DNA of 64,000 bases. Source: Saccharomyces uvarum. Its lineage: Eukaryota; Ascomycota; Saccharomycetes; Saccharomycetales; Saccharomycetaceae. The notes below the pieces were generated by a model. The model was not told the origin of the DNA, did no database searches, and was given only the letters and a program-made list of their open reading frames with translations. The stretch is from positions 496,001 through 560,000 of the forward strand of contig OX365931.1 of assembly GCA_947243795.1 (NCBI GenBank), in the 5' to 3' direction. Shown here piece after piece: positions 10,194 through 20,284 of the stretch. A program made the position numbers and the translations under genes. Numbering within the stretch: position 1 is the first letter of the stretch; each line of letters opens with the position of its first letter.

Positions 10194-12653
10194 CTAAGCT
10201 TCCGTCTTCATCGAGATATTCGAGCTAAAATAATCCACTAGCTCTTTACTGATTTCATTAATTGATTTTTGTTTGTAACCCTTAACCTTTTTCTTCATTC
10301 TCTCATAACACAGCTTCAATTCCAATCCATTTAGTTTCATGCCAGGTTTCAAAGCTGCCAATTCATCCCAATCCACCTGGGAATCCTCTGTTATACCCAA
10401 ATCTCTCAACTTCTCAAAAATCCATAACATGTCATCATCCTTTACAGTTTGAATTTTGGCGATGGCTTCCCTTTTAACCAGTTTATTCCATTTATAACGG
10501 CATTGAATACGCGACCTTGTACCGCCCATGCGCTCACTAACAATGGTCCAATTGATGATATCTTTGAAATCTAGTTTGCCATTACCCATTAGAGATTTTC
10601 TTAATTTGTTATTATGACGTCTGATTGTGTTCGTTAAGCTTTTAGAGTGTGAGTTTGATGCGGATGGGGCACATATTATCGAGTTTTGAGTATTTTCGTC
10701 CAGCTGAATGCCTAGTGAATCATGTGGCTTATCTTCGTCTTTACCGTTTTCTTCCATAGACGAGGAAGCAGCGGCAGCAGCGGCAGCAGCGGCAATAGCA
10801 TCGTCGTCATCTTGTTGTTTTTGTTGAAGTAGCTGTTGTTGTTCTTGGATAGCGGCAGCGGCGGCGGCGGCGGCGGCGGCAGAAGAGTTTTCGTCATCAT
10901 CGTCATCATCGTCATTACGATGATCATTCTGGTCGTCCTGTAGTAGCTGTTCTTCTTCCTCTAACAAATTAGGATGTAATTGTGATTGTTGTTGTTGGGC
11001 TTCTTCCAGCATGTCACTGATAACTTTTTTCAGTAGTTCTTCTTCTTCAACGGACCACCTGTTCGATGCTCTGTTGGTACCGCACTTAACATAATTTCTC
11101 CAGCGATCCCTACAATCTTCGGGCATTCTACCCAGAGTTTTACCTATTTCAGCCCATTGTCCCTCCTTCTCAGCACATAATTTAGCCAATTCTTGTTCCT
11201 CCTCTGAAGTCCATTTACCACGTTGTTCGAAAATGTGGTATTTTCTTCTCATATGTTTATAGATGGAGGAGCTTGATCTGTAAGGCAAAACTTTATAGAT
11301 GTTATTCCAAAAATTGTCCTTTGGCCTATCAGAACTCCATATTCTTTCGCAAACTTGTTGTCTAGTCAAACGTTCGATGGCTTCGTACTCATTTATAAAC
11401 CTTTCTAAGGCGGCATCTTCGGCTTTATCGAAAGCTTTACTATTGTTTGATCTTGAAGTTGATGGCGTAGCAGAGGATGAAGATAAAGAAACCAAAGACG
11501 AAGCCTTTGTGGCAGCGGATTGAAGTAGTTGAGATATTTCTGAATTGTCTACATTGCCCGATTCACTGTCATGAGAAGGCAATTTTTGTTGGTGTTGTTG
11601 AGTATCCTGGGAGATGACTTTTGGTAGGACTTCCATGTAATTTCTAGATTTATTGATAGAATTGTCCAACATGGAATCCTTTTGTAGCTCCGAGTATTGC
11701 TTTGTATTGTTTGACAAATCATCTGCATCATCGTTGTCGTTCTTGTTACGATGATTCAAATTGTGAGTGCGCATCAGATGATCTTTTATATGTTTTAATT
11801 TTTCGTTATCGTCAGTGTCAGCGGCAGTGTTTAAGTACTGCTGGAAATCAGGATGTTGCGTGATCGAGTCGGCATCAATGATGGCCTTATGAACCAGTTG
11901 GTCGCGGTCAATGACATCGTTGTTAGCATCATTGTCATCCGCATCGCCCAAAGTGGTCAATTCCGGATCAACATTACCAATTTGCTTATCATCATCATCA
12001 TCATCATCATCGTTTTTTTGCTTTTTCTTAGAGTTTTCATGGCTATTTATATTATCATGCTGCCTTTTGTTGTTATTGTTCTTCGATAGTGTATAAGCGG
12101 CAGCCACGGCAGCCATGGCCATTGACTGATGATGATTGTCCACGTTAACAGTCGTGCCCTTCTTATTCTTGTCGTCGTCGTCGTCGTCATCCACGACCAT
12201 GTCAGGCTGAGAAAAGTGATTATTACTGTCGTTGCCATTATTATTGCCATTATTATTATTATTATTATTATTATTGTCCTCGTCCTCGTCGTCTCCCTCG
12301 TCGTCTTGCTGGTGGTGTGCAGTTTGTCTCAAATACCAGTCCATGACGGCATTGTGCTGCTCATTGGAGTTGACGTTGTCTGCATTCGACGATGATTCAT
12401 TCGCGTTTAATGCGTTGATATTTTCCGAGTCATCGTTATTATCGTCATTTCTATTACCGTCATCATTGTTACTAGCTTCGGCATCACTACTGCCGTCGTC
12501 ACTATTTTGCTTCTGGGAGTGCTTGTCGTCCAGATGTTTTGGGTGCAATTGAGAATCGTGGTTTTGGTGATCTAGGCCTACACCAACATATTTCAAAACG
12601 GCCTCCTCCACGGACTCTTGATTGTTATTTTTATCGTTATGATCTGCGGGCAT
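10194..12653 (-). CDS. REB1: Reb1, general regulatory and Pol I/II termination factor
   Basis: The 819-residue protein binds TTACCCG sites, clears nucleosomes at promoters and halts RNA polymerase II by roadblock. The C-terminal half holds the Myb-type DNA-binding region. A Myb-like segment lies at about residues 415-475, a clear repeat starts at RGKWTSEEEQELAKLC (about 477), the next at NRWSVEEEELLKK, and a last one with WTIVSERMGGTRSRIQCRYKW sits near residue 700. The N-terminal third is acidic and low-complexity, with long Asn, Asp and His-rich runs, and poly-Ala and poly-Asp tracts interrupt the DNA-binding region. These are encoded by trinucleotide repeats on the + strand. Its ohnolog in S. 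cerevisiae is NSI1. Length is slightly above the S. cerevisiae protein, plausibly from repeat expansion. Confidence 0.97.
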   Translation of the reverse strand: MPADHNDKNNNQESVEEAVLKYVGVGLDHQNHDSQLHPKHLDDKHSQKQNSDDGSSDAEASNNDDGNRNDDNNDDSENINALNANESSSNADNVNSNEQHNAVMDWYLRQTAHHQQDDEGDDEDEDNNNNNNNNNGNNNGNDSNNHFSQPDMVVDDDDDDDKNKKGTTVNVDNHHQSMAMAAVAAAYTLSKNNNNKRQHDNINSHENSKKKQKNDDDDDDDDKQIGNVDPELTTLGDADDNDANNDVIDRDQLVHKAIIDADSITQHPDFQQYLNTAADTDDNEKLKHIKDHLMRTHNLNHRNKNDNDDADDLSNNTKQYSELQKDSMLDNSINKSRNYMEVLPKVISQDTQQHQQKLPSHDSESGNVDNSEISQLLQSAATKASSLVSLSSSSATPSTSRSNNSKAFDKAEDAALERFINEYEAIERLTRQQVCERIWSSDRPKDNFWNNIYKVLPYRSSSSIYKHMRRKYHIFEQRGKWTSEEEQELAKLCAEKEGQWAEIGKTLGRMPEDCRDRWRNYVKCGTNRASNRWSVEEEELLKKVISDMLEEAQQQQSQLHPNLLEEEEQLLQDDQNDHRNDDDDDDDENSSAAAAAAAAAAIQEQQQLLQQKQQDDDDAIAAAAAAAAASSSMEENGKDEDKPHDSLGIQLDENTQNSIICAPSASNSHSKSLTNTIRRHNNKLRKSLMGNGKLDFKDIINWTIVSERMGGTRSRIQCRYKWNKLVKREAIAKIQTVKDDDMLWIFEKLRDLGITEDSQVDWDELAALKPGMKLNGLELKLCYERMKKKVKGYKQKSINEISKELVDYFSSNISMKTEA
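10855..10920. repeat. GCG and TCATCG trinucleotide runs coding poly-Ala and poly-Asp in REB1
   Basis: Between about 10852 and 10880 is a near-perfect GCG run that encodes poly-Ala on the minus strand. It is followed by ATC/GTC-type codons for poly-Asp around 10890-10920. A second Ala tract is encoded at about 10765-10800. Such runs change length by slippage. Confidence 0.8.
12245..12275. repeat. ATT trinucleotide microsatellite coding poly-Asn in REB1
   Basis: A run of ATT units on the + strand encodes consecutive Asn residues in the acidic N-terminal region of Reb1. Neighbouring TCG/TCC units encode Asp and Glu runs. Confidence 0.8.
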
Positions 12654-13023
12654 GTTGATTGGGCTACAGATATTCTAATTCAGCAGCAGCAGGTTGAGTT
12701 CACACTAATAATCAACGACGCGTAGTTGATCTTGCTTGTGATGCTGTTTATTTGTTTACTTTGGGTTGAGTCCACAGCAGGGTAATAACGGCCTGGGTAT
12801 TGTTGTTTTGTCTTGTGTGGTCCAGAAAGCTGCCATTTGTTTGTCGTTGACCTTTGTGAGGGTAGGTCCCTTTGGCCGCCTTTGGTTCGCCACCCGGAAA
12901 ACAGGCTTTACAGAGCGGGTAACGCCTGAAGCGGTTCCGCGTCACGTGGTCCGCCGTAGCATAGGGATAGTATAATGGGCCGGAACGACACACTTCTATG
13001 TATTAAAAGGTTACGTAAAGGTG
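12654..13023. other. Intergenic: REB1 promoter and REG2 3' end
   Basis: A 370 bp, relatively GC-rich stretch. It contains one strong Reb1 site (listed separately) and G/C-rich blocks near 12880-12960. No gene is supported. Confidence 0.6.
12916..12922 (-). promoter_or_regulatory. Reb1 binding site in the REB1 promoter (autoregulation)
   Basis: CGGGTAA on the + strand is TTACCCG on the minus strand, the Reb1 core. It lies about 265 bp upstream of the REB1 start. In S. cerevisiae Reb1 limits its own expression through sites in its promoter, partly by roadblock termination. Confidence 0.6.
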
Positions 13024-14013
13024 TTATAAGAGCACAGTGGGTATCGAATCATCTGTAGTGTCTGTGTCTGTATCAGTTTCAGTTTCAGTTTCAGTTTCCG
13101 ACTCGAAGATAAACGTCGAATGGCCTGAACTTGACGAGGAAATTGCGGGAGAGTGGTGGGTTATGTTGGACAAGTTGAGATTGGGGTCGACCCGAAGCAC
13201 ACTGCTTAGGTCTGCCTCCTTTTCTCGCGGCAAGATATTGCTAGGCACGTCGCAGATATCGTGCTTGTGCTGGGGGTCTTCGTTGCTACTATTGATAATA
13301 GCCGTAGCAGTATCACTGGCAACGTAGACACAGTTGTAGTCGTAGAAAACTCGCTTGCTATTTTTGTTACTAGAACTGGGTTCGAACCCGAGTTGCAAAC
13401 CCGGGTCCTGGTCATCGGACGTATTCAATTGTGTTGGGGGTAGCTTTTGTATGAAGCGCTCATTGGCGATGATACACTGTTCAACGTTATCGTTGAACCT
13501 GATGTGTCTTTCCCGTTGGCAGCCTGCCGTGTCCCTTTTTTTATGTGCCTTGAACCAGCTTCTCCAAAAAATATTCTCCAGTCTTTTATCGTTATCCATT
13601 TTCTTGGCTTCTTGAAGTGGTGACATATCGTCGTTTTTTACTGTCTTTCTCAAGTGCTTCACATGCTTGTTGTTCTGATCGTAGTTATTTTTACCATTAC
13701 AGTTGATGAACTTGATGAATTTCCATAAATTCAAATTCAAGATCAAGTTTCTTTGTTTATAGAAATCGAAATACTTCTTCTTCCTGGCCGCCGGCAGTGA
13801 ATTATATTTTTTCTTATTTATTTTCCACTGTTTGGCATTCAAAGATTTCACCTTTCTCAAACAGTACTTCCCATTCGCCTCCACAGGAGAAGGAGAACCC
13901 ATATCGCTTTTACTCATCGAGGTTCTCACAGCTTCGATAAACTTACTGTTTTTCTCTTCCTCTGGAGGATCGTAGAATAGATTATCCAGAGATGCACAAT
14001 TACTCAACGTCAT
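13024..14013 (-). CDS. REG2: Reg2, PP1 (Glc7) regulatory subunit of glucose repression
   Basis: The 329-residue protein carries a PP1-docking motif RHIRF at residues 169-173 followed by NDNVEQC, the conserved block shared with Reg1. A second conserved block, RVFYDYNCVYVASD, lies near residue 220. Reg2 targets Glc7 to Snf1 kinase and promotes maltose permease turnover. The C-terminus is an acidic Glu/Thr and Asp/Thr repeat encoded by a CAGTTT-type hexamer run at about 13074-13097. Gene order next to REB1 matches YBR050C. Its ohnolog in S. cerevisiae is REG1, which is much longer. Confidence 0.95.
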   Translation of the reverse strand: MTLSNCASLDNLFYDPPEEEKNSKFIEAVRTSMSKSDMGSPSPVEANGKYCLRKVKSLNAKQWKINKKKYNSLPAARKKKYFDFYKQRNLILNLNLWKFIKFINCNGKNNYDQNNKHVKHLRKTVKNDDMSPLQEAKKMDNDKRLENIFWRSWFKAHKKRDTAGCQRERHIRFNDNVEQCIIANERFIQKLPPTQLNTSDDQDPGLQLGFEPSSSNKNSKRVFYDYNCVYVASDTATAIINSSNEDPQHKHDICDVPSNILPREKEADLSSVLRVDPNLNLSNITHHSPAISSSSSGHSTFIFESETETETETDTDTDTTDDSIPTVLL

Positions 14014-14503
14014 CCTCTCTTTTTTTTACTCTAACACCCGTCCAAAAACACGAGACGACAATAGAATAACAACACTGATAGAAACAAAACTAAATGCTCA
14101 AACACAAGTTACTACATAGCCATATATAAAAGCATGTCAACAATAAAGCTCTTGGAAAAGGAACATATAATTTATCCACTATTAGGTTATGGCAAGGGGC
14201 GTGTGGCTGCACAGCAAGTATGGCAGCTTGGCTCGTTATGAGCCTCTCTGGTGGTGAATAGCTTGGAATTTTGCCCTGTTGACACAATAAACGTGTGATT
14301 TTAATCACTCCCCCACGTTTTATTTTGCTTTCCCCCGCGATGTGCGGCCGGGCCGTCGGGAAAACAAAATTAAAGCAAACGTCGGGCAAAAGGCATGGAC
14401 AGACTATACTGTCCCCGTTGGCCCTGGTTTCGCATCCTGTTTTGTTATGGATATAGTTGAATTATTATACAGTTATACGTATTATGTAAACAAAATACAC
14501 TGG
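14014..14503. other. Intergenic: REG2 promoter and RFS1 3' end
   Basis: This 490 bp includes two C-rich blocks, CCCCCAC at 14310-14316 and CCCCCGC near 14332-14338, beside AT-rich DNA. They resemble Mig1 half-consensus sites without a perfect AT flank. REG2 is glucose-repressed in S. cerevisiae, so they are plausible but unproven operators. The position matches the dubious S. cerevisiae ORF YBR051W; I see no convincing gene. Confidence 0.45.
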
Positions 14504-15133
14504 TTACAAATCTTTGATGCGGTCGTAGAACGCTCTCCCTTGGAGTTGATGAACTTTCAACTCTGACGCGCTGGGAGGTCTGTCACCGTCGACGCCTGAG
14601 ACGCATCCTGCCCCCCAAGCACACGACCCATTAACATCATCCGTGTTGGTCAGTTCCTTGTACGCGTTCTTGTATCCCAATGGAACGTAGATGATCCCGT
14701 GGTGGACCAGGGTGCTCATTGCGTTCATGATGCACATCTCGGTGTCCCCCTTACCACTTATTGCGCCCGAAACAAACAAGCCGGCCATCTTGCCATGGAG
14801 CGAACCCTTGGCCCAAAGACCGCCTGTGTTGGAGTCCCAAAAGGTTTTCCACGCCACGGGGAAGTTACCGAACTTGACGGGGATTCCGAACAAGTAGTAA
14901 TCGTGCTCGACCAACGTTTCTCTTGTTAGAATCTTGTAGCTGAAATCGGCGTTTGTCTTTCTGACTTTCCCCTCGTCGTCGTCTTGTTCTTTATCGCTGC
15001 TGCTGCTGCTTACATCTGGCACTTGGAAAATTTCAGCCTTACCTCCGGCTATCTCGATACCCTTTTTCTCATTTTCTGCTAACCTAGCAATTGTGTCGTC
15101 CACTGAGTAAATTAAAATAGCAACTTTTGGCAT
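14504..15133 (-). CDS. RFS1: Rfs1, WrbA/flavodoxin-like protein
   Basis: The 209-residue protein starts at the ATG at 15133 (MPKVAILIYSVDD); the two codons before it include no ATG, so this start is clear. It is a flavodoxin-fold protein of the WrbA/Pst2/Ycp4 family of FMN-binding quinone reductase-like proteins, found at eisosome-associated membrane sites in S. cerevisiae. Family sequences seen are YYLFGIPVKFGNFP, WDSNTGGLWAKGSL and FVSGAISGKGDTE. A short low-complexity insert (SSSSSDKEQDDDEG) replaces the equivalent loop near residues 43-57. Its ohnolog in S. cerevisiae is PST2. Confidence 0.93.
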   Translation of the reverse strand: MPKVAILIYSVDDTIARLAENEKKGIEIAGGKAEIFQVPDVSSSSSDKEQDDDEGKVRKTNADFSYKILTRETLVEHDYYLFGIPVKFGNFPVAWKTFWDSNTGGLWAKGSLHGKMAGLFVSGAISGKGDTEMCIMNAMSTLVHHGIIYVPLGYKNAYKELTNTDDVNGSCAWGAGCVSGVDGDRPPSASELKVHQLQGRAFYDRIKDL

Positions 15134-15435
15134 TTTCAATACGGCCTTATGTGTTTGTGTGTGTTCAAGATCTTGATCGATGATAGTTCTCGAGGAATAT
15201 AAAATGTGCGATAAACGTTGCCATTTTATTTCTTTTTCTTTTCCGGTCTTTTATGTAGTTCAAAAGTCCGCCCCTTACGTTTTTCTCCTTACAAACAAGG
15301 GACCGTAACGGAGCGGCTATGCATAATAATCTTGCCATGTACAAGAATTAACTAGTTACTCTTTCCCTCCCACTCACTCGCGCTTGAGCGCTTACATAAT
15401 AAATGGTAAGTACATATATGCTGCACACTTGAACA

Positions 15436-16527
15436 TCAGAGATGCATACTTTGGTAGCGTGGTTGCGGCTTCGTAGACTCCAAAGGGACATCCCCGTTTA
15501 GCACGTTGGGAATTCTATAGATGCAACCACCGGTCTTATCGAAATTGAATCCTACAGCGTTGTTAATTTTTTCATTGGCTGTCGTCACAAAGAGATCTTT
15601 ACCGACAAGACAACAACATGAAACTCTTGGCGTTGACTTTGGCAAAATGAACTCCTTGAGCAGTTTCCCGTGAGCCAGGTCAAACATCTGTACTTTACAT
15701 GTGGACCAGACGGCGATAAACAGGTACCCGGAATGCTTGCCATCTTTGCTAAACCAAATAGCGCTTCCATCGGGTTCAGGTGATTCAAACGATTGATTGT
15801 TAGAGTTCTTTACGTCGATCAATTCCTCTCGTTTTAGTAAGTCACCGCCAGGGCACTTCCAAATCGTGAAGTTCAAAGAATCCGTCACGTACATTGACTT
15901 TTGATCGCTCTCGTCCCAATGAATGGCATTAGGAATCAACATACTGTTCCACACCACCTCTACCTTCTGGGCCAATAGATCAACACGAAGAATGCACCCA
16001 ATAGCCTCCAATTCAAATGGGAAATCGCTCATTAGACCTACGTACAGATATTTCCCGTCTGGCGAAACGTTCCCATCGTTGGACCTTAGCTTATATGCTC
16101 TGTCTGAGCTCAAAGCAGGACACTGGGAATACAAAATCACGTATTCCCATTCGCCGTTGGTAAAGTCCAACCTTCCGATGCCGAATTTACTACCAAATAA
16201 AACCTGCTCGATTTCATCTTGGGAAGTCTCAGCGAATAATGGGAAGATACAACCAACAGATTCCTTCAAGGATTCCGGGTTGGGAGGATACTCAATCGAC
16301 GAGTCCTTGGCATAATTCGCCCTGGTAACAGAAAAAGAAGAATGACTACTCTCGGGGTGTTCAATGTCTTCAACCTTATGAACTTCACCTTTGAAGATAT
16401 CAACCCATAACAACGTACTGGTCTCCTTCACGAAGGTTATTCCTTCACTATGTATAGCCTCAGGGACGTGATAGTAAGGTTTCAAACTACCCAACGCGAC
16501 CTCTTCAAAATCACTACCGCTACCCAT
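15436..16527 (-). CDS. SMP-30/gluconolactonase-like protein (YBR053C-like)
   Basis: The 363-residue protein looks like a six-bladed beta-propeller of the SMP-30/gluconolactonase/LRE family. Visible signatures are the N-terminal EGITFVKETSTLLWVDIFKG, the central NVSPDGKYLYVGLMSD and IHWDESDQKSMYVTDS, and SKDGKHSGYLFIAVW. The metal-ligand pattern (an N-terminal Glu, then Asn and Asp in the later blades) appears present, so a metal-dependent lactone hydrolase is plausible. The biochemical substrate is not known. It occupies the YBR053C position between RFS1 and YRO2. The start is the first ATG of the frame. Confidence 0.88.
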   Translation of the reverse strand: MGSGSDFEEVALGSLKPYYHVPEAIHSEGITFVKETSTLLWVDIFKGEVHKVEDIEHPESSHSSFSVTRANYAKDSSIEYPPNPESLKESVGCIFPLFAETSQDEIEQVLFGSKFGIGRLDFTNGEWEYVILYSQCPALSSDRAYKLRSNDGNVSPDGKYLYVGLMSDFPFELEAIGCILRVDLLAQKVEVVWNSMLIPNAIHWDESDQKSMYVTDSLNFTIWKCPGGDLLKREELIDVKNSNNQSFESPEPDGSAIWFSKDGKHSGYLFIAVWSTCKVQMFDLAHGKLLKEFILPKSTPRVSCCCLVGKDLFVTTANEKINNAVGFNFDKTGGCIYRIPNVLNGDVPLESTKPQPRYQSMHL

Positions 16528-18810
16528 TGCAAGAATATGTCTGGTTGCTCGGTTCCAATAGAAAGTATCCAGTACAGTTTACATAATGATTTAGTTTACG
16601 TTCTTATACTTTGAACGCCTGTTTCCCCTAAAAGGGCCAGGCGGGTAAGAAGGTCGAAAAAGCTCTTGGCATTAACTGAACAATCCATAGCAATATCGAC
16701 CCATGTCAAGGTAGAAAGAGATCAAGCGGTTACAATTCCAGGATTTATCGACCAGGCAAGAAACCGAAAATTAAGATTCAGTTTGATAGTTTTTTCACTT
16801 GAATTGTCCTATTTGGCGAAGAGGTAACGTCATACCTATGGCATCTCCTTTGGACGTGCACGTTTTCTCTCTTATAACTTTATGTTACCGCGGAATCCAT
16901 TCCCGTCTCCGATGTAGACGCTAAGTTAAACAACATGCACGCGAGGCCCACTACAAACCAAGCATGGGTCCGACTCACATACGACTCACACTTAACTGTA
17001 TTAGGAAAAGAAATTGGCTTCTCAACCCGGATGACGATTGTACAAGGCTTCAATCATTTTAGCCGATGTTCAGAAAAACCATACAGAAAAAGCGAAAATA
17101 TGTCGAAAAACACATACCGAATTCGGTCAAAAAGGAAAAAAACACAAATGGATATTCGAATATTTACTCAATTACTTCTATCAATAGGGCAATGATTAAA
17201 CAAAAAGGCACGAACAGAATAACGTACCTATTTTTTCTCTCAAATATTTGAGATGTTTTTTCTTTTCTCTCTCTTCTTCTCCCTTACTCCAGCGGAAACA
17301 ACCTGCAACTGACTGATTTCCTATTATCCGCGCTGAGCTGTTTTCCTTCGTGGCCGATCCCATAAAAACTACGGCAACCAACCCCGTCAGAGGATTTCCC
17401 AAAGAAGAAAATCTACCCGGTTACCCCTCAGGGCCCTTCTCTTCCAAATGCCCTTTAAGCTGCTTAGGCTTGGTGGTAAGCTCGTTTGGAAATATCTGCC
17501 ACTGGGCAAACCCTTCCCCGTTTTGCCCGCATGGCCTAGGCCATTATTTAGCAACCTGTGGCCCCGCCGAGTGAATTTACCTAAGCTTTCTTCGGACTCT
17601 TCTGCATGCTTCCGAAAATCACCGGAAAAACCTTCAGTATTATTTGAGCGGAAACGAGGAAGGCTGCTTTTCCTCTTTTCCTGTCTTCAAGTCCGATACG
17701 AGTGCAGACAAGACAACCAGGACAGAGACAGCAAGACTTTTCTTCAAGGTAGTGTCTGAGTATCTGGCAGCAATCATTATGTAACTCAGCTAAATCGTCA
17801 ATTTCTTGATTAGTGAGCTAAGCTCGCTTAGTTGCGTGTCTTTGCCTTAAAAGCGTGTAACGTAGCTGTTCCACACAATGTAAATCCTTCCTGTGTCCTT
17901 CTTGTCTCAGGACTCGCTGAGGGAAATAACTACGGCGTGCCTCAAATGGGTAAGGGGATATCCTAACCTCACTTTGGGCCTAAATGGGGAAGTGAAAAAA
18001 TAGGGTAAATTAAAAACATCCTACCAGTTTTAGTCCCACTCACTTCCGTAATTTTCAACTCTTCAGTTTCCGCATAATTTGCCTCAATTAGGTAATCTGA
18101 GCTGTTTTTTTCGTACTCTCGAGATGTCCTCCTACGCACTCTTCTGTGGCTCGATGCATGAATCCCTTCAAGAAACATGAAGAAAAATTAACATAGGTTA
18201 TTGTAAAAGCAAAAATGCCTTTCACTGTTTCTGTGTAAGTGAATAATTTCGTCATCTTAACATTCCACTGGATGCCTGAGCTTTCCAATCAGATGTCTCA
18301 ATGGAACCCCTAGAAAACGCAATATTAGATCGGTATTATTCCTCATCGGGTTATTTGTGTGCTTATTTATGATCCTTTTGAATACAGGAACCTTACCGAA
18401 AAGATATATAAAGAACAAAACTTGCTTGGTTTACAATGTCTATCAATTATGGGTTTCTGCCCTCTCTTTTCTCTTGTTTTTGTTTCTGTAACTTTTCTCT
18501 TATATTGATTATATAATCAAGTCGTCAGATTGTGTCAGCATATACCAATAGCATTTCAATAGAAAAACCGATCTAAACCTAGTTATCTTTTGGATACTCA
18601 ACATAATTTTCTTTTAAACCATTTTTCATTCAAACCTAACACTTATTCTGGTTTTTTTTTTCCATAAATCGAATATTTTCTCTTTTAATTTCCACACAAA
18701 CTAATAACTTTTTAACCACTAATTCTCTAATTATTAATATTTAATTTCCAAGACCTTTAATTTCCCGAAATCCATTGAACTGACACTATTTTCAAAAAAT
18801 AATTATTACA
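16528..18810. promoter_or_regulatory. 2.3 kb intergenic region: YBR053C-like and YRO2 promoters, STRE cluster
   Basis: The largest gene-free stretch in the window. It contains several Msn2/4 stress elements (CCCCT or AGGGG) at 16625-16629, 17424-17428, 17953-17957 and 18307-18311. A TTCAAGAA heat-shock half-element pair is at 18167-18174. The 600 bp before YRO2 are strongly AT-rich with T tracts. ATG-initiated ORFs of 86 codons (16935-17195) and 103 codons (17448-17759) occur but have no recognisable similarity. YRO2 is strongly stress-induced in S. cerevisiae, which fits the motif content. Confidence 0.5.
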
Positions 18811-19842
18811 ATGTCTGATTACGTCGAACTATTGAAAAGAGGTGGTAATGAAGCCATCAAAATAAATCCCCCAACCGGTGCCGATTTCCACATTACATCC
18901 CGTGGTTCAGATTGGTTTTTTACCGTCTTTTGTGTTAATTTACTATTCGGAATAATCCTGATCCCACTGATGTTCAGGAAGCCAGTTAAGGATAGATTCG
19001 TATACTATACCGCCATCGCCCCAAATTTATTCATGGCTGTTGCTTATTTCACCATGGCTTCTAACTTGGGTTGGATTCCAGTTAAAGCTAAATACAACCA
19101 TGTTCGGACTTCTACTCAAAAGGAACATCCAGGTTACAGACAAATTTTTTACGCTAGATACGTTGGTTGGTTTTTGGCTTTTCCATGGCCAATTATTCAA
19201 ATGTCTTTGTTAGGTGGTACTCCATTATGGCAAATCGCATTCAATGTTGGTATGACCGAATTCTTCACCGTCTGTTGGTTGATTGCCGCTTGTGTTCACT
19301 CCACTTACAAATGGGGTTACTACACCATCGGCCTCGGCGCTGCCATTGTCGTTTGTATTAGTTTAATGACCACTACCTTCAATTTGGTTAAGGCTAAGGG
19401 TAAGGATATCTCTAATGTTTTTATTACATTCATGAGTGTTATCATGCTTTTATGGTTAATTGCCTACCCAACCTGTTTCGGTATCTCTGACGGTGGTAAC
19501 GTTTTGCAACCTGATTCTGCCGGTGTCTTTTATGGTATCATCGACTTATTGATTTTATCCGTCTTGCCAGTTCTTTTCATGCCGTTGGCTAACTACCTGG
19601 GTCTTGAAAGATTAGGTTTAATCTTTGACGAAGAGGCTGAACAAGTCGGTCCAGTTGCGGAAAGGAAAATGCCATCTCCAGCCTCTTTCAAATCATCTGA
19701 TTCTGACTCCAGCCTTAAGGAAAAATTAAAGCTAAAGAAGAAGCACAAGAAGGACAAAAAGAAGGCCAAGAAGGCCAAGAAGGCTAAGGAGGCCAAGAAG
19801 GTCGAAGAAGAGGATGAGGACGCAGCCACTGATTCTGAATAG
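18811..19842 (+). CDS. YRO2: Yro2, seven-transmembrane opsin-like plasma membrane protein
   Basis: The 343-residue protein has seven hydrophobic segments within residues about 35-265 and a long Lys-rich then acidic C-terminal tail (KKKHKKDKKKAKKAKKAKEA). It belongs to the fungal Hsp30/Mrh1/Yro2 opsin-related family of plasma membrane stress proteins. The N-terminal DYVELLKRGGNEAIKINPPT and ARYVGWFLAFPWPIIQMSLL are family sequences. I do not see the retinal-linking Lys in the last membrane segment (GIIDLLILSVLPVLFM), so it is unlikely to be a photoreceptor. Its ohnolog in S. cerevisiae is MRH1. Codon bias is moderately high. Confidence 0.95.
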   Translation: MSDYVELLKRGGNEAIKINPPTGADFHITSRGSDWFFTVFCVNLLFGIILIPLMFRKPVKDRFVYYTAIAPNLFMAVAYFTMASNLGWIPVKAKYNHVRTSTQKEHPGYRQIFYARYVGWFLAFPWPIIQMSLLGGTPLWQIAFNVGMTEFFTVCWLIAACVHSTYKWGYYTIGLGAAIVVCISLMTTTFNLVKAKGKDISNVFITFMSVIMLLWLIAYPTCFGISDGGNVLQPDSAGVFYGIIDLLILSVLPVLFMPLANYLGLERLGLIFDEEAEQVGPVAERKMPSPASFKSSDSDSSLKEKLKLKKKHKKDKKKAKKAKKAKEAKKVEEEDEDAATDSE

Positions 19843-20284
19843 ATGTTTTGATTTATTAGTATCATAACCTTTTGTTTTTTGCTTCTTCCCTAATGATAGC
19901 TTATTTGAGACCGGATGTTTTGCTGAAAATACATGATATTTGAAGAAATGCTCCGGTTCTTCTTCCATTTTTTTCTATTCATTATACTGGAATGAAGATG
20001 CCAATATTCGTGAAATAAGGTACATGACCACGAATGAAAGACAACAGATAGTACGCACTGTTTTTTATGTTTTTATCAACGAATATTACGGACAACTTCC
20101 TTAAACACATACATCACTTCATATATTTACGTTCGTAAGAATCCTTTATTGTCTTAATGATTTGAAGTACTACTTATAATTCTAATTAAATTTAATGATT
20201 TCCTTTAGCTTATTTTCGGGCATTGTGCCGTTAGATAACGAATATGTGTATACCTTGGAAAAAAATAATATCAATAAGATGTTT
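19843..20284. other. Intergenic: convergent 3' ends of YRO2 and PRP6
   Basis: About 440 bp of AT-rich DNA between two stop codons. Only T-rich and TA-rich termination-type sequence is seen. Confidence 0.6.

Noticed and set aside
14090-14389. 99-codon minus-strand frame between REG2 and RFS1
   Set aside because: It begins at TTG, lacks an ATG start and has no recognisable similarity. The area corresponds to the dubious YBR051W locus in S. cerevisiae.
17448-17759. 103-codon ATG-initiated frame in the YRO2 upstream region
   Set aside because: No recognisable domain, unusual composition for a yeast protein, and position within a likely promoter. It is mentioned in findings only as something to test.
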